DNA from: Candidatus Cloacimonadota bacterium
GTDB lineage: Bacteria; Cloacimonadota; Cloacimonadia; Cloacimonadales; Cloacimonadaceae
Assembly (NCBI GenBank): GCA_016875595.1
Contig: VGPI01000108.1
Coordinates: 1-6,976 of the forward strand
Direction of reading: 5' to 3'
Length of the DNA stretch: 6,976 bases
Shown here piece by piece: positions 6,153 through 6,976 of this stretch (positions are counted from its first letter, which is position 1; each line of letters starts with the position of its first letter). The notes under the pieces were generated by a model. The model was given only the letters and a program-made list of their open reading frames with translations. It did not search any database and was not told where the DNA came from. Made by a program: the position numbers and the translations under genes.

Positions 6153-6976
6153 TGCTGAACGAACTGATCATCCGTAACTATCTCTTTGTGGAAGGAGCCC
6201 GATTCGCACCCGGTAAAGGGATGACCGCCATCAGTGGTGAGACCGGAGCAGGTAAATCAGTGCTGGTGGGAGCCATAGCGATGATTTTCGGAGCCAGTGC
6301 CAATCCTGCCGAACCCTATGATCCTAAACACCCGGTCTATTTGGAATCGGTCTGGGCAATTGACCCCGCAAATCCCCTTCAACAATTCCTGAATGAAGTC
6401 GGGATCGATACCGAAAACGAGCTTATCATTGCCCGGGAAACCAATCCGGAAGGTAGAACGAGTTACTTTGTGAACGGCAGGCGAAGCACCCAATCCGTGG
6501 TCAGATCGATCAAACCGTTTCTGATCGATTTCCATTATCAACGCGATCAACAGCAGCTTCTGAACGATGATTACCAACTGCGAATCATCGATCTATACGC
6601 CGGACACTCAGGACTGGTGGAGAGCTTTGGCTCTTCCTACCATCTCCTGAATGAGCAGCTGCGCAAGCTCAAAGAGCTGCAGGAACACCAGCTGAAGCAA
6701 GCTCAGATGATGGACTTGTACCGGTTTCAAGCCGATGAACTTGACAAAGCCAATCTTACCGATGGAGAAGATGAACGCTGGCGACAAGAATTTGAACTGC
6801 TGAGCAAAGCCGATGAGATCAATGAACTTACCCAAGGCCTACAACATGACCTGTATGAGACGGAGAACAGCGTTTTTGACCAGATATGTGCTGCTCTGAG
6901 CCGTATCTCCAGATATGCGGCACTCGATCCCCGTCTTGCTGAACTGGAGACCGCACTCAACCAGGGTTTGGATGCC
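6152..6976 (+). CDS. recN: DNA repair protein RecN, N-terminal part (cut by window end)
   Basis: RecN is an SMC-like ATPase that acts at DNA double-strand breaks during recombinational repair. The frame stays open for 275 codons to the last base. Full RecN is usually about 550 residues, so about half is present; the truncation is only the window edge. The N-terminus MLNELIIRNYLFVEGA and the Walker A motif GETGAGKS at 29-36 are characteristic. RTSYFVNGRR (102-111) matches the region before the Q-loop. The Q-loop segment reads LIDFHYQRDQQQLL (124-137), where RecN normally has HGQHEHQ; the key Gln (Q130) is kept but the flanking Gly and His residues are not. A helical, coiled-coil-prone region begins near residue 160 and contains YRFQADELDKANL (190-202), which resembles the family's FQxxEL motif. 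The ATG overlaps the nadK stop (TGATG), with no strong ribosome binding site, so translation is probably coupled. Walker B and the signature motif lie outside the window. Confidence 0.93.
   Translation, partial: MLNELIIRNYLFVEGARFAPGKGMTAISGETGAGKSVLVGAIAMIFGASANPAEPYDPKHPVYLESVWAIDPANPLQQFLNEVGIDTENELIIARETNPEGRTSYFVNGRRSTQSVVRSIKPFLIDFHYQRDQQQLLNDDYQLRIIDLYAGHSGLVESFGSSYHLLNEQLRKLKELQEHQLKQAQMMDLYRFQADELDKANLTDGEDERWRQEFELLSKADEINELTQGLQHDLYETENSVFDQICAALSRISRYAALDPRLAELETALNQGLDA

Overview
The window is a bacterial chromosomal segment of roughly even GC content. Five protein genes lie head to tail on the + strand and fill almost everything after position 303; no convincing gene is seen on the - strand. 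The gene set (a lysine-pathway aldolase, an organelle-type M16C peptidase, RsgA, NAD kinase, RecN) is bacterial. Nothing in it fixes the species. The M16C peptidase, the unusual repeat and the general style would fit a Cloacimonadota-like or other FCB-group environmental genome, but this is a low-confidence guess that needs a similarity search.

Region by region: positions 1-165 hold two complete units and one truncated unit of a 57-bp element. Each full unit is bounded by a 7-bp inverted repeat and repeats with a period of 65-66 bp; the array probably continues left of the window. Positions 166-303 are a short intergenic stretch with a plausible sigma-70-type promoter and a strong ribosome binding site. 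Then come dapA (304-1179), a 979-residue presequence-protease-like M16C metallopeptidase (1228-4167), rsgA (4195-5298), nadK (5295-6152) and the first 275 codons of recN (6152 to the window end). Intergenic gaps shrink along the array: 48 bp, 27 bp, then ATGA and TGATG stop/start overlaps. The last three genes are therefore very probably translationally coupled, and the whole set may be one transcript.

Functionally the operon looks like mixed housekeeping: lysine/diaminopimelate synthesis, peptide turnover, 30S subunit maturation, NADP supply and double-strand break repair. The gene products do not form an evident single pathway. I did not find a convincing new biological system. The most unusual element is the folded tandem repeat at the left edge. 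Second is a strong apparent excess of GATC tetranucleotides across the coding region. Smaller points are a non-canonical RecN Q-loop, motif substitutions in DapA, and a Lys-rich N-terminal extension on RsgA whose start has no visible Shine-Dalgarno sequence.
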